The notes beneath the pieces are model-generated. The model worked only from the letters and a program-made list of their open reading frames with translations, was not told where the DNA came from and did no database searches. Made by a program: the position numbers and the translations under genes. Below, one piece after another: positions 22,906-33,540 of a stretch of DNA of 64,000 nt. The stretch is taken from contig OY821519.1 in the NCBI GenBank assembly GCA_963682025.1, positions 141,784,429 to 141,848,428 of the forward strand, in the 5' to 3' direction. This stretch comes from Cordilura impudica. Taxonomy: Eukaryota; Arthropoda; Insecta; Diptera; Scathophagidae. Within the stretch, counting starts at the first letter, position 1, and each line of letters starts with the position of its first letter.

Positions 22906-25473
22906 CGTCTGTGCGCCGACCAAAACTCCCATGTGTATTTTACCTAGTTTTCAGGAGAGCATAAAAACTGATTTATTTTGCCAATTTGCGAAATTTTTAG
23001 CATATCACATTTTTTTTGTTTTTTTCAAAGCCCATTTGTCATCATTACATCAAAAAAAAAAAATTCACATATCTTTTGGCGCCTTGGAGTGGTAAAGGTA
23101 TTTAAAGAAAAACTACACATGGGAGTTTTTGTTTCGGACATTTTTTTAAAGAATAGTTAAATTATAATACACATAGGAGTATTTGTTTGTGAATTCATAT
23201 AGAAGATATAAATGATTTTTTCCGACCCAACCATTGGCGAATATAACAGATAATAGTGGAACATGAGATTTTTTTTATTAAACAACAGAATTAAGTAACA
23301 AAAGTCAATCAAGCAAACAAGTATTTTAAATAAATGAACCTAGTGGTATAAATTATCGTAAAAGTGATGATAATCTCTGTGCATAAATTGTTTTAGGGAT
23401 TGTAAGCTGTTATATTTGTTTCTATCAATTGTTAATGGCATCTTATATAAAGCTTTCAAGTCGGCTTGCACTTCTTGATTTCTTTGCTGAGGTAAAGGTT
23501 TCCATTCTTCTGTATGCCGCAATTTGTACATAACTGCATTATTTATATAAAGTAGTGCACGAATATCACAGACTGTTGGATCTCCAGTCTTTCGTCCTGG
23601 CCTAATAGAACCGTAGTTGTCTGGAAGATGTTCATAATCTTCGAAAAATGTATAATCCAAATATTTAATTATATATGGTTGAGATGGTCTTGCATGACGC
23701 ATCAGATTTATGTAGTCAGCAGGGGAGTATATTGGTGGACTAAATAGTTGTTCTAGGGTAGAATGCACACTATCAACTTCCATCATTGTATGACCTTTTT
23801 CTAGTATTATTTGCTGTATTTCTACGTCTCTTGAAGATGAAAAATTAGCTAAAGCACTTCACAATACTTTGTTTCTATTTCGATAAGTGCACCCATCAGA
23901 TATCAGCACCACCTTTTTATACGAAATACTTTATTGTTGTAAGAAATGAAGAACACATGTTGTAATATTGTTTGAATTTACACCTCCTTCTCCTTCATGC
24001 CATACGTACAGGTACACATCTTTACTGTTTTTTACATAAAATGTAAAGTTATGAATGGCTAATTTTTGCATGTAGTACTGTTCGGATACAAGTAGTTTTG
24101 GGCATAATAAAACACTTTGCATATCCATGGTCACTACTAACATGTCAGATGACATGTTGTCAACAGCCATGTTTTTTGCGGCCCTGGCTTCGTCTTTTTT
24201 TAAAACATGAATCTCATACTCCTCTTGATCAATATTACCTTCATTATAACCAACACAAACATCACAGTGGTCCTTGCGGGGTTTAAATATTGTCATTTGT
24301 TTCTCTTTCAAAACTTCACTGAACTTTTTTCGCATAACCGGAATTTCGTTGTGTTTCTCACACCATTCAATATATAATCTGTGCATTTCGGTTTTGGTCC
24401 TAAATATCTCTTCTACATATGTTCTCTTAGTTCTTGCTCTGCAATAGTGGCTCGGAACTCTCGGTATTAGATCCAACCACTTGAGAAGAGATTCTGTTTT
24501 TAGAGGTTTGGCTTTCTTATTTGCTCCTTTTTTATCTCCGGATTTTATCCATAATTGGAATGTACGGTTTTCTAAATCAAATGTTCCCAAAAAGAATTTC
24601 TTACACACGCGAATTTTGTTTCCCCCTAAAGATGGCAAATAACAATCAAAATGGGATGTTTTCCTTACGTGTTTTGAATTTGGTCTCCTTCTAACGGCTT
24701 GTTTGCGAAATTCAACCAAACCCATAATATACGCTTTTTTGGCATCCCATGTGGGTAAATTCCAAAAAAATTTGAAAGTATCTTTACGATTACCTTCATC
24801 AATAGCTCCACAAAGAAAGCTTCTTTCTGTTTTCTTCTCAGCGAGATGCGCACACCAATTGCCTTTCATCTTTCTAGCTCCTTTTGTTCCATATTTTTTC
24901 CCCAAAACACGTAACTCTTTGTTTTTCTTCTTCCTTTCCGTCTTTAACAATTCTTCCACATTTTCTTCCAAATCATTTTCACATTTATCAATTGCTTCAA
25001 AAACTCCCGTTTCCTCGTTCAAATAAAGATTAAGATTAATTTCGCCTTCCATCGTATTTTGGATAGCTGTATTCATCTAAGAGTCGCTAATATTTAAGAG
25101 ATGAGAAAAATTTTTAGAATTCCAATTTTACCTGTATTTATTTGACCTTTTCTCCTTTTTTCCTTTTCTTCAACTTTATCAGGGAAAACTTTTTGGGAAA
25201 ATTCGTATAATTTTTTTTTTTGACAGAAAATCAAACGCAAATGCATGCAATTTAATTTTATATAAAAAAATCCTATGTGTACAAAAACACATAGGAGTTT
25301 TTATTGGAGCATTTGTACTATGGGCTACACATAGGATATTGGCTAACTTTGGAACCAATGAAGATAACGCGAAACGCTTTGGTGGGTAATCGTATGACCA
25401 ATAAGGCTTTCTAATGCAACAATAAAAAAAAATCTAAAAAATACACATAGGAGTTTTGGTCGGCGCACAGACG
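22906..25473 (-). mobile_element. DNA transposon with subterminal repeats, inserted in Penelope
   Basis: Terminal inverted repeats of 36 bp with one mismatch (starting CGTCTGTGCGCCGACCAAAA) occupy 22906-22941 and 25438-25473. ATAT flanks both sides (22902-22905 and 25474-25477), a 4-bp target duplication. Inside each end the word CACATRGGAGT recurs in both orientations: near 22927, 23117 and 23168 on the left and near 25271, 25287, 25326 and 25443 on the right. The element carries one broken transposase-like gene on the minus strand. It splits the Penelope element. The 4-bp duplication would fit Sola-type transposons, but that assignment is a guess. Confidence 0.88.
23340..25076 (-). pseudogene. 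DDE-type transposase-like gene (DUF7869-like), one frameshift and one stop
   Basis: Two minus-strand blocks belong together: 25076-23931 (381 residues) and 23786-23340 (148 residues), joined through 23930-23787. The first has a basic, coiled N-terminus, a KDHCDVCVGYNEG zinc-type motif (about residue 265) and VVTMDMQSVLLCP (about 315), which would hold the first catalytic aspartate. The joint encodes LISDGCTYRNRNKVL, a second acidic block, and EKGHTMMEVDSVHS, where arthropod proteins of this type have a conserved KGH...DS. A TGA stop lies after NRNKVL and the frame changes near 23930. Proteins of this kind are widespread in arthropods, often unannotated. The transposase role is inferred from the acidic blocks and from its place between TIRs. 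Confidence 0.75.
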
Positions 25474-25477
25474 ATAT

Positions 25478-27240
25478 GTTTCCTTTATCAAAGTTCAATG
25501 CGTTTGTGTCTTTTTGTATGTAATAGGCTTTATACGCATCAAGCTGTCGATCATAATTTACAGCTTTTAAAAGCTTTAAGCTGTTTTTGTTGATATTCGA
25601 GTGATTGTCAACAAGAGCATGATAAGCTACACCTGATTTGTTTGGCTGATTAAGTTTTATGTTTTGTGTGTGCTCTTTAAAACGTTCTTCTATACTTCTT
25701 TTTGTTTGCCAATAATACAATCGAATGCAATCATTGCATGTTATTTTGTATATGCCTGACTTTTCTAATTCTGGCGTTTTGTCTTTCGTTGAACCCAGTA
25801 AACCACAAAGTTTATAATTATTTTTGTACACAATTTTCAAGTTGTGATCATTAAACACTTTTTTTTAATTTATTTGTGATTTCGTGAACAAATGTTAAGG
25901 ATACGCGTTGTTCTTCACTTTTTTCTTTTTGTGAAAAAAGAGTTGACAAATTCCATTTTTTTACTTTTTTAGAGTGTTTGTAAATAATTTTGTCTACCAT
26001 TTCAAGGCTGACACCGTTCACTCGCGCTGTGTCTTTTATATACTCGTATTCTTTTTTATATTTCGACACAGAAAGAGGTAATCGACATAAACGATGCACC
26101 ATTGAATGAAAAGCTGCCATCTTGTGTTGAATTGGACAGTGTGAGTCACTTGTTATTGTTCTCATGGTACTTGATGGTTTATGGTAAACACCTATGTCAA
26201 TTTTTTCGCCGATTTTCTCTAGTTCGAGGTCAAGAAATGGTAACTTTCCATTTTGATCTAATTCACAGGTGAATTTTATAGATTCGTATCTGTTGTTCAA
26301 AATGTTTAATGTTTCGTTGATTTTGTCATTGTGTACTACTGCAAAGACGTCGTCAACATATCCCCACCAAACATGAGGGAGTATTTTTCATTACGTTAAG
26401 TTATTTCAAAATTTGCCATAAACAGTTCAGCTATTAACGGGCTAAGTGAATTACCCATGTTAGTGCCAGATTCTACTTTGTAAATTTCGTTGCGGAATTG
26501 AAAATAGTTTTGCTTCATACACAGCTTTGCTGTTTCAAGAAGTACGTTTTTCTTTTGAGCATCATAATCGATGCTTGCTAAATGTTTTTCTAGTACTTCC
26601 AGAGCAATATCAACGGGAATGCTTGGAAACAGCGAACTTACATCAAAGCTAACTATGAGCTCATCTCCCTTCACTTTTAAATCTTTGACTTTTTCTACAA
26701 ATTCAAGAGAATTTTTGACAGCGAGGCTTTGAATTGGTGGAATCGTTTTTAAATTTTCGTTTTGTGAATTTTCGGAAGCACGTACATTTTAGGTAAAGAG
26801 GAGTTAGAAACTATTAAACCCCTTATAATATTTTCTTTATTTTTTGGCGCAATGCTGTCACGTACCATTGTTTTTTTACGCGATTGTCATAGTCGGTTTT
26901 ATCTAATACCACTACATTGTTGCTTTTTTACATAAAAAATATTTTTGCTTTTAAGTTCTTCTATTATATTTCGTTGTTTTTCCGCCTTTTCGGACTTTCG
27001 CGTAACAAGTTTAGCTTTATCAATAACTTTAGCAGTTGTTTAACGTATATTGTTTTGTACCGATGGTAGTTTGTATTTTAAAAGTGTTTCTATATCAACA
27101 ACCGCTTCAAGAAATTGTGGTATACTGGGTTGCGGTGTAAATTTCAAACCTTTGTAAGCGTAGCTAACCCATCTTCACTGAACATGACACTTGATTCATT
27201 TATAACAAAATTTTCAACATTTTAATTTCAATAATCTTGG
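25478..27240 (-). pseudogene. Penelope-like retroelement: reverse transcriptase plus GIY-YIG nuclease, broken
   Basis: On the minus strand the reading runs from about 27130 down. Blocks are VVLDKTDYDNRVK and LPKMYVLPK-like (about 26900-26760), motif A IVSFDVSSLFPSIPVD (26650), GTNMGNSLSPLIAELFMANF (26440), motif C YVDDVFAVVHND (26340, intact), then FTCELDQNGKLPFLDLELE and YHKPSSTMRTI (26270-26150), a linker, and the GIY-YIG domain KSGIYKITCNDC...QTKRSIEERFKEH (25760-25660). Known of the family: Penelope elements pair a telomerase-like reverse transcriptase with a GIY-YIG endonuclease that nicks the target. At least two frameshifts (near 26390 and 25855) break it, and a DNA transposon separates its last codons. 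Confidence 0.93.
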
Positions 27241-27317
27241 ACCACACGCGGTTCAACAATATGGATACATTTTATTCAGAATACTTATTAATTACCATAT
27301 TGTCAATTATCTAGAGG

Positions 27318-28370
27318 CCAACTCAGTATGGCTTCCTACCAGAAGTTGTTCTACGGGAGACCTGCTGCCTTTTCTTTCTAAGCATTGGAGTCGATCCTTT
27401 CATAATTTTTGGCAAAATTGAGTTTTCTCAGGAACCGCACTGCTATTGATGGGGTCTGATCCAATGAGTTTCAGCTTAAGTCAGAGGTACTCCAAGGTTT
27501 TGTTCTTTCTCCCTACTTATTCAAACTTTCAATTCTATCTACTCTTTCGCAGATCACAGGACCGATTGTCATTCATTTTACTTTTCCTTGGGGGGCAAAA
27601 GGTTGAATATGAATGACACACTAAATCAAGACCTATTAACTATCTCTGACGGGGGTAAAGCGAATAGGGTTGATTTAAATTCGCCGAAGATCCAATGTTG
27701 TTTGTTGAGCCATAGGGTTATGGATTCAACAATGTCATCTGTATACATGGGTGGTATAGATATTGAGGTATCGAATACTCTTCATGTCCTGGGCATGAAA
27801 ATTCAATTCGATATCCGTTGGAACGAACATGTTTTTCAAGTATCGAAAGAAGCATTGAAGTGTCTTGGTTTTCTAAAGTGATGCAAAAATTACTTCACTC
27901 CTTCTGATCTCCTTAAAAGCTATAACACTTATATCAGACCGAAAATGGATTATAACTCTCATATATAAGCAGGAGCTTTAAAGTCTATTTTGGAGCTACT
28001 GGGCCGTGTAGAAATTAGGGGATTGATGATTATTTCTGACATTACGGTATCCAACTCTATTAACTCTTTAGAACATCATCGTAATATGGGTTATGTAACA
28101 CTGATATTACCATGGGAAATGCTTTGCTGAAATTAGTGAATTCATTCCAATCCGTTTGTAGTCTTTTGATCAGTTGACAGCACAACGCATTACAGAGAAA
28201 ATTGCATGTGTAATAAACTCTCCACACAATTATTTCCTGACAGTTACAGACTAATAAAATTTGAGTCAGATATCCACAAACACTACTCCCCTTTCGTGCT
28301 TTCCATAACCTATTTCCATGTGAGTGTCCCCTGAGTGTTGTTTTGTACAAATAATTGATTTTTTGTTATA
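27318..28370 (+). pseudogene. CR1-like LINE ORF2 3' part, many breaks
   Basis: This is the same family as 646-1410 and 57197-57899. A reverse-transcriptase remnant (LKSEVLQGFVLSPYLFKL in place of GVPQGSVLSP, near 27475-27530) leads into the best-kept block at 27588-27881 (MNDTLNQDLLTISDGG, STMSSVYMGGIDIE, KEALKCLGFLK). Broken C-terminal blocks follow (CKNYFTPSDLLK, SILELLGRVE, NSINSLEHHRNMGY, VDSTTHY, LFPDSYRLIKFESDIHKHYS) to about 28310. Stops and frameshifts are numerous. The motif C region is not recognisable. Confidence 0.85.
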
Positions 28371-28756
28371 GGATTTTCACCATATTCCAGCAAAATTTTT
28401 TTGCAATATGCATTTAATAACAAAATTTGTATGTGCAGTACAATCCATGATCGTACAGCTTTTAAATTATATCGTGACCGTTAAGTTTCTTTTCTCAAAT
28501 AAATCCAAATTATATCGAGGGTTTATATTAAAAAAATGCTATCTGCTTTAACAAAATTTTTGAGGAGAGCGAGGAATATCAATTTATTCATTAGATCCAA
28601 AAGTATTCATCAGAATCATGAAAACTAAAATAATAATTAGAGATAACAGTTATTTATGGAATAGTTTAAAACCAAACATAAATTATATTGTAAATTGTAG
28701 ACAGCACTTTTTGAATATAAAACCTCGATATATAAGTGGTTGTTCTATATAAAATA
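28371..28756. other. Non-coding spacer
   Basis: AT-rich DNA between the LINE and the Helitron. Nothing recognised. Confidence 0.4.
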
Positions 28757-30164
28757 CTAGCTTAACCCGGTGTACTTCGCTACCCCTCATCGTTATAAAA
28801 TAAAACAAAATAAAAAAAAAATAATTATACATTAACAAAATATTATTTATTTAATTTAGAATTAATTATTGCAATGCTTTAGGATGTACAATATTTTTAG
28901 TTTGTCCATCTGGAGCATAAACATATAAGTCGGTGGGTTTCCCTACACGTGAGCATGCAACATAAAGCTGTCCATGCGAGAAACATGGATTTGCTAAATT
29001 TAAGCCGCAAACTTGAAGAGATTGACCTTGAGCTTTGTTAACAGACATCGCAAACGCTAATCGAACAGGAAACTGTAATCGTTTGAAGTCGAATGGTAAA
29101 TCAGTTGGGATCATTGGAAAGCGTGGCAAAAGTACATCTGTTCCTTTATATTTTCCTGTTATAATGGTCGCTTCTATTAAATTATTTAGCATTTTTTTAC
29201 TGCAAGTCGAGTGCCATTGCAAAGCCGTGGTGAATCGATATTGCGCAGTAAAATAATGGGCACTCCAATTTTGAGTTGTAGCACATGTGGTGGAAAGCCT
29301 GGCATATCAATAATCGAATATAAAAAATTGGGTGTAGTGAGTGAAAGTTTCACACTGCGAAAGTTTAAGGAAGAATGGTGTACAGGTCTGGCTTCCTACA
29401 AATCGGAAACAAAGGGACGTGGCCCGCCGACTTTCGCATGGAATGTGTACCTATTTAAGAAAACACCTTATTAAGAAAACACCTTATTAAACACCTTATA
29501 TGCCAAATATTGAGTTATATGGGCGGGGCCTCGCCCCTTTGTCCACTAACAACTTCATATAGTCAAGGGCTTAATAGAAGTTATTACGGATTTTAATTTT
29601 TCCAAAAAGGGCGTGGTCCCGCCCAGTTTTTTTGTAGTACTATTTCTATTAATTTCAATACGATATATACCAAATATCATCGCCGTAGGCTAATAAATGG
29701 CCGAGATATGACGATTTTAAATTTTGGGTTATATGGGCGGGACCACGCCCCTTTGCCCACTAACAACTTTATATAGTTAAGGACTTAGTATTTCGCAAAA
29801 GTATCCTTTTGTGAAAATGTCATGACGATCCTTCCAGTAGTTTAGAAGATATTACGATTTTTTTATTTTTCTAAAAAGGGGCGTGGTCCCGCCCACTTTT
29901 CTTCTGGTGTGTATTTCTATTCATGCCAATACCATATGTACTAAATATGACCGCTTTAGGTCAAAAAATTCCCGAGATATGACGATTTAAAATTTTGGGT
30001 TATATGGGCGTGGTACCGACCCTTTGTCCAATCAAAAATTTATATAGCCTATTATTCCTTCCAGAGTCACAGTAACACGATGTGAAAATTTCAGGAAGAT
30101 CGGTTCAGGGGTTTGGCCTCCTATAAAGCACAAACAAACACACATTCATTTTTATATATATAGA
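28757..30164 (-). mobile_element. Helitron with helicase tail
   Basis: On the minus strand it starts A|TCTATATATATAAAAATG at 30164 and ends CTAG|T at 28757, the Helitron boundary rule, with no target duplication. It carries the end of a Rep-helicase gene (28863-29306). The remaining 29480-30120 consists of imperfect direct repeats, each with an ATGGGCGGG...CCACGCCC palindromic core, at 29519, 29726 and 30003 and in variant form at 29605 and 29877. At 1.4 kb it is a deletion derivative of an autonomous element of about 5 kb or more. Confidence 0.88.
28863..29306 (-). pseudogene. Helitron Pif1-type helicase, C-terminal end
   Basis: The minus strand reads LKIGVPIILLRNIDSPRLCN, then after one frameshift near 29215 LIEATIITGKYKG, FPVRLAFAMSVNKAQGQSL, CFSHGQLYVACSRVG and DLYVYAPDGQTKNIV, ending in a stop. 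The NKAQGQ and YVACSRV blocks are helicase motifs V and VI of Pif1-like helicases, in the form found in Helitron Rep-Hel proteins. Known role: unwinding during rolling-circle transposition. Only about 145 C-terminal residues remain; the Rep nuclease and the ATP-binding motif are missing. Confidence 0.92.
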
Positions 30165-30168
30165 TTGA

Positions 30169-30810
30169 AAGCAGATTAATTATAATTTAAGGTAAAATGG
30201 GGCGAAAAAGGGGGATTTGGTAATAAAAAAATGTATGGCTACCTTACCTGTAGATAAAAAGTGTATAAAATTTTAGGTAAATACATATTACAAAAAAAGT
30301 ATTTTGTATAGCAAACATTGTTAGTGGTATAAGTAAGTATCTGAATTAAAAAAAGGGGGCGGTGAAGTGGGCGTGGTTCATAGTTATATGGTGACGTTAA
30401 CAGTATTAAGAGCAATATACTACCAAATAATAAAAAAATCCGTTGGAAGGAACAAATTTGTACAGAGAACAAAAAGTTTAAAACTTTCAAACAAAATTTG
30501 GCGTGAAAAGGGGCGTGAAAGGGGGCGTGGCGTAAGAAATGTTTATTTCTACCTCGCCTGGAGTATAATGTATATACAATTTGAAGTAAATCTGTTAAAA
30601 ACTATATGGGAGCAATTACATAATTTTGAAAAAGTGGGCGTAAAAGTGGGCGTGGTCAAAAAAAAGTACCCTATTAATCATGCCAGAGTCCCAGTTAAAT
30701 GCTGTGAAAATTTCAGGAAGATCGGTCCAGAGGTTTGGTCTCCTATAAGGTACACACAAACAAACAAACAAACAAATAAACAAACACACATTCAATTTTA
30801 TATATATAGA
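30169..30810 (-). mobile_element. Second Helitron fragment with its own 5' end
   Basis: On the minus strand position 30810 starts TCTATATATATAAAATTG after an A, a second Helitron 5' terminus of the same family as 28757-30164. The segment then carries GGAGACCAAACCTC-like and GGGCGTGG repeats. It has no CTAG end before it meets the first Helitron. It is either a truncated neighbour or a duplicated 5' part. No coding content. Confidence 0.65.
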
Positions 30811-30902
30811 TGTTGCTCTTATAACCCAATCCAATGACTAAAAACTTTAAAGTATTATCATTATATCTTTTTTTCAGAAATTTATTTCAGGATTCATTTT
30901 AG

Positions 30903-32200
30903 AACAACGAATTTTATGATGATTTTCCCTGTAATAATTTAAACATTCCCAAATTTAACTTTCAGTGTGTAACACTAACAGAGGTAGTTGAAAGTTTCAA
31001 TGCTATTAAATCGAATGCAGTGGGCCTTGATAATATACACCCCAGATTTATAAAAATGATTTTACCATGGATTGTCCGTTTCATAATGTACTTGTTTAAC
31101 TCCATAATCACTACTAGCATCTTTCCAATGGAGTGGAAACATGCCAAAATTATACCAATACCAAAAACGGGTGACGAATACCGCCCGATTGCAATTCTTC
31201 CATATCTCTCAAAAGTTTTCGAGCACCTTTTACACAGACAAATCTTTAGGTATATAAACGACAACAACTTACTTACAGAGCGTCAATCCGGTTTCAGACC
31301 CCAACATAGCTGTATAACAGCTTTATCTGATGTAGTTGAGGAGTTAAGAAGTAACGTGGATGATGGAAAAATATCTTTTTTGGTTTTATTGGACCACTCA
31401 AAGGCATTTGACACGGTGCACCACTCAGTTTATGCGTCACACTGAAGAGGTTTTTTAACTTTTCTACATTAGCAGTTAGACTCATGTTTTCATATCTCAC
31501 AAACAGATCCCAATCTGTTGCTAATGGTAGCTCCATCTCAAACTCACTGCAAGTTATAAGAGGAGTACCACAGGGTTTATTCCTTGGACCACTACTTTAT
31601 GCGATATATGCCAATGATCTTCCACAACAAATTAAATTCTCTAAGGTTCAGATGTACGCTGATGACTTTCAGCTATATTTAAGTAATACCAAGGATTCAA
31701 TTATTTCCAAAACTCAAGAACTAAATTATGATCTCAAACGAATTTCAAACTGGGCAACCGCAAATGGCCTACGACTTAATCCAAATAAATCTACAGCACA
31801 TTACTCCACCGAAAATAAGGTTGCTACTTACTAAAACATATATTTGACCAACATTACTATATGCATCTGAGGTTTTCACAGGTTGCAACTCTCGGGATAA
31901 CAGAAAACTTACTTCGTCTCTGGAATCAGCTTCCTAATGTCATGCAAAATACAAGCAACGCAATAGGGTTTAGAAAATTACTATACCAATACTTTAATTG
32001 ATTTTATTTGATATTTTGTAATGTTTTTTAATTGTAATTTATAATATTTTAAATTTAGATTAAGAGTTACTGATGTTAAATATATAGTGAATAACTTATC
32101 TGATTCCTTTATTGTAATTTATAAGATACTGTATCTTGTTGTAATGGAAAATCGCATTTAATAAATAAATACAAAATACAAATACAAATACAAATTATTC
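30903..32200 (+). pseudogene. CR1/Jockey-group LINE ORF2 and 3' tail, broken
   Basis: This is the same family as 16661-18886. It starts within the pre-RT region (SNAVGLDNIHPRFIKMI, 31010) and contains HAKIIPIPKTGDEYRPIAIL (31140), RQSGFRPQHSCITAL (31280), motif A LLDHSKAFDTVHH (31385), IRGVPQGLFLGPLLYAIYAN (31560) and motif C MYADDFQLY (31650, intact). It ends with ATANGLRLNPNKS, then an internal deletion near 31815-31850, and a short C-terminal RLWNQLPNV block (31915). The 3' end at 32155-32198 is an AATACAAATACAAAT-type tail, the simple-repeat tail expected of this LINE group. A frameshift lies near 31440. Confidence 0.9.
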
Positions 32201-32359
32201 ATGCAAAAGAGGAATGTTAATCCCTCAGTGTTGACTCCGTGTTATTTTAAAAACATGTAAAAAAAAGACCGCGTAAAAAAGAGCTGCGTGTATTTTATTT
32301 ATATGAAATAAATTTCAGTATTTACCACAGAATTTAGAATCCAACTAATTAAAAAAAAA

Positions 32360-33142
32360 ACAAGTAAGAAAGTTATAGTCGGTCTAGACCGACCATATGA
32401 TACCCTATACCATGTTTTAGAGACCCTATCTTTCGGTCCAACTAATTCGATATAGAAAATGAGCATAACTCACATTTGAATGGCATTGATATTAATTTTT
32501 TTGCCGCAAATATGAAAAAGTTCATATCGGATGCTACATTTATATGGGGACTAGGTCGAAAAATGGACCGATCTTGACCATATTTGGTAAAGTCACTTAT
32601 ATTTTGAAAAAATATATAAAAACCAAATTTGAGAAAAATCTGTGCAATATTTTTGTTTTTTGATAGATTTAAGCGAAGATCGGGAAGCGGCGTTATATGG
32701 GGGCTATGACTAAGAGTTGCCCAATAGGGATCATTTTTGGACTACTGATTAATGGATATAATTAATACATACAAACCCAATTTGACTAAGATTTATATGA
32801 TAATTTGGATCTTATGACAATTTATGTTGATTTCGTAGGGGTAATTTGTATGGGGGCTAGGTCTTAACATGGACCGATTCTCACCAATTTCAATAGCGTT
32901 CATCATAAAAGCGTATATACCAAATTTCATCTAAATATATTAATATTTGCGACCTGCAGTTTGATTACAAGCTTTACATGGACACACAGACGGACGGACG
33001 GACGGATATCGTTAAATCGAATCAGCTAGTGATTCTGATTCGATCGGTATAATAAAAGATGGGTCTAGGTCAAATATTTTTGGTAGTTACAAACAGCAGC
33101 ACAAAGTCATTATATCCAAACCACATAGTGGTATAGGGTATA
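32360..33142 (+). repeat. Dispersed repeat with GGTATAGGGTATA end, copy 2
   Basis: It begins ACAAGTAAGAAAGTTATAGT and ends CACATAGTGGTATAGGGTAT, and matches 19143-19836 along its length. An internal (GGAC)n run lies at 32990-33005. No coding content. Confidence 0.75.
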
Positions 33143-33540
33143 ACAATGTAAACAACGTAATCCGTAATGTAAATTGCAAATCATAAATCGTAAAATTACA
33201 AACATTATCAATTAAAATTTAAATATAAATCAATACTAATGCGTAATATCAACATTTATCAATAATGCAATAAATTTTAAGGTAAACTTTTATAACAAAG
33301 TGCACCACTATTTCTGACAGTTGATTTCTGTGCTAAGCGATTATATTAGATAAGTATAATAAAACCATTAAAGAGTTTGACACTGTTTGTGTATAGTCTG
33401 ATTTTGTGGCCTTTAAAAAAAAAATCTATGTGAATGTTTATGTGAGCTACATTTTGTGTTTGGATGTCTTTAGTTGAATTTCACTAAAAACATTTCATCA
33501 CAGGGATCATTTTAAGAAAATACTTACAATAGATCGGGCG

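Noticed and set aside
23340..25076. Host gene rather than transposon gene
   Set aside because: It lies exactly between TIRs with a target duplication, within another mobile element, and is broken by a frameshift and a stop.
29211..29474. 87-codon plus-strand open frame
   Set aside because: It overlaps the Helitron helicase remnant in antisense and shows no motif.
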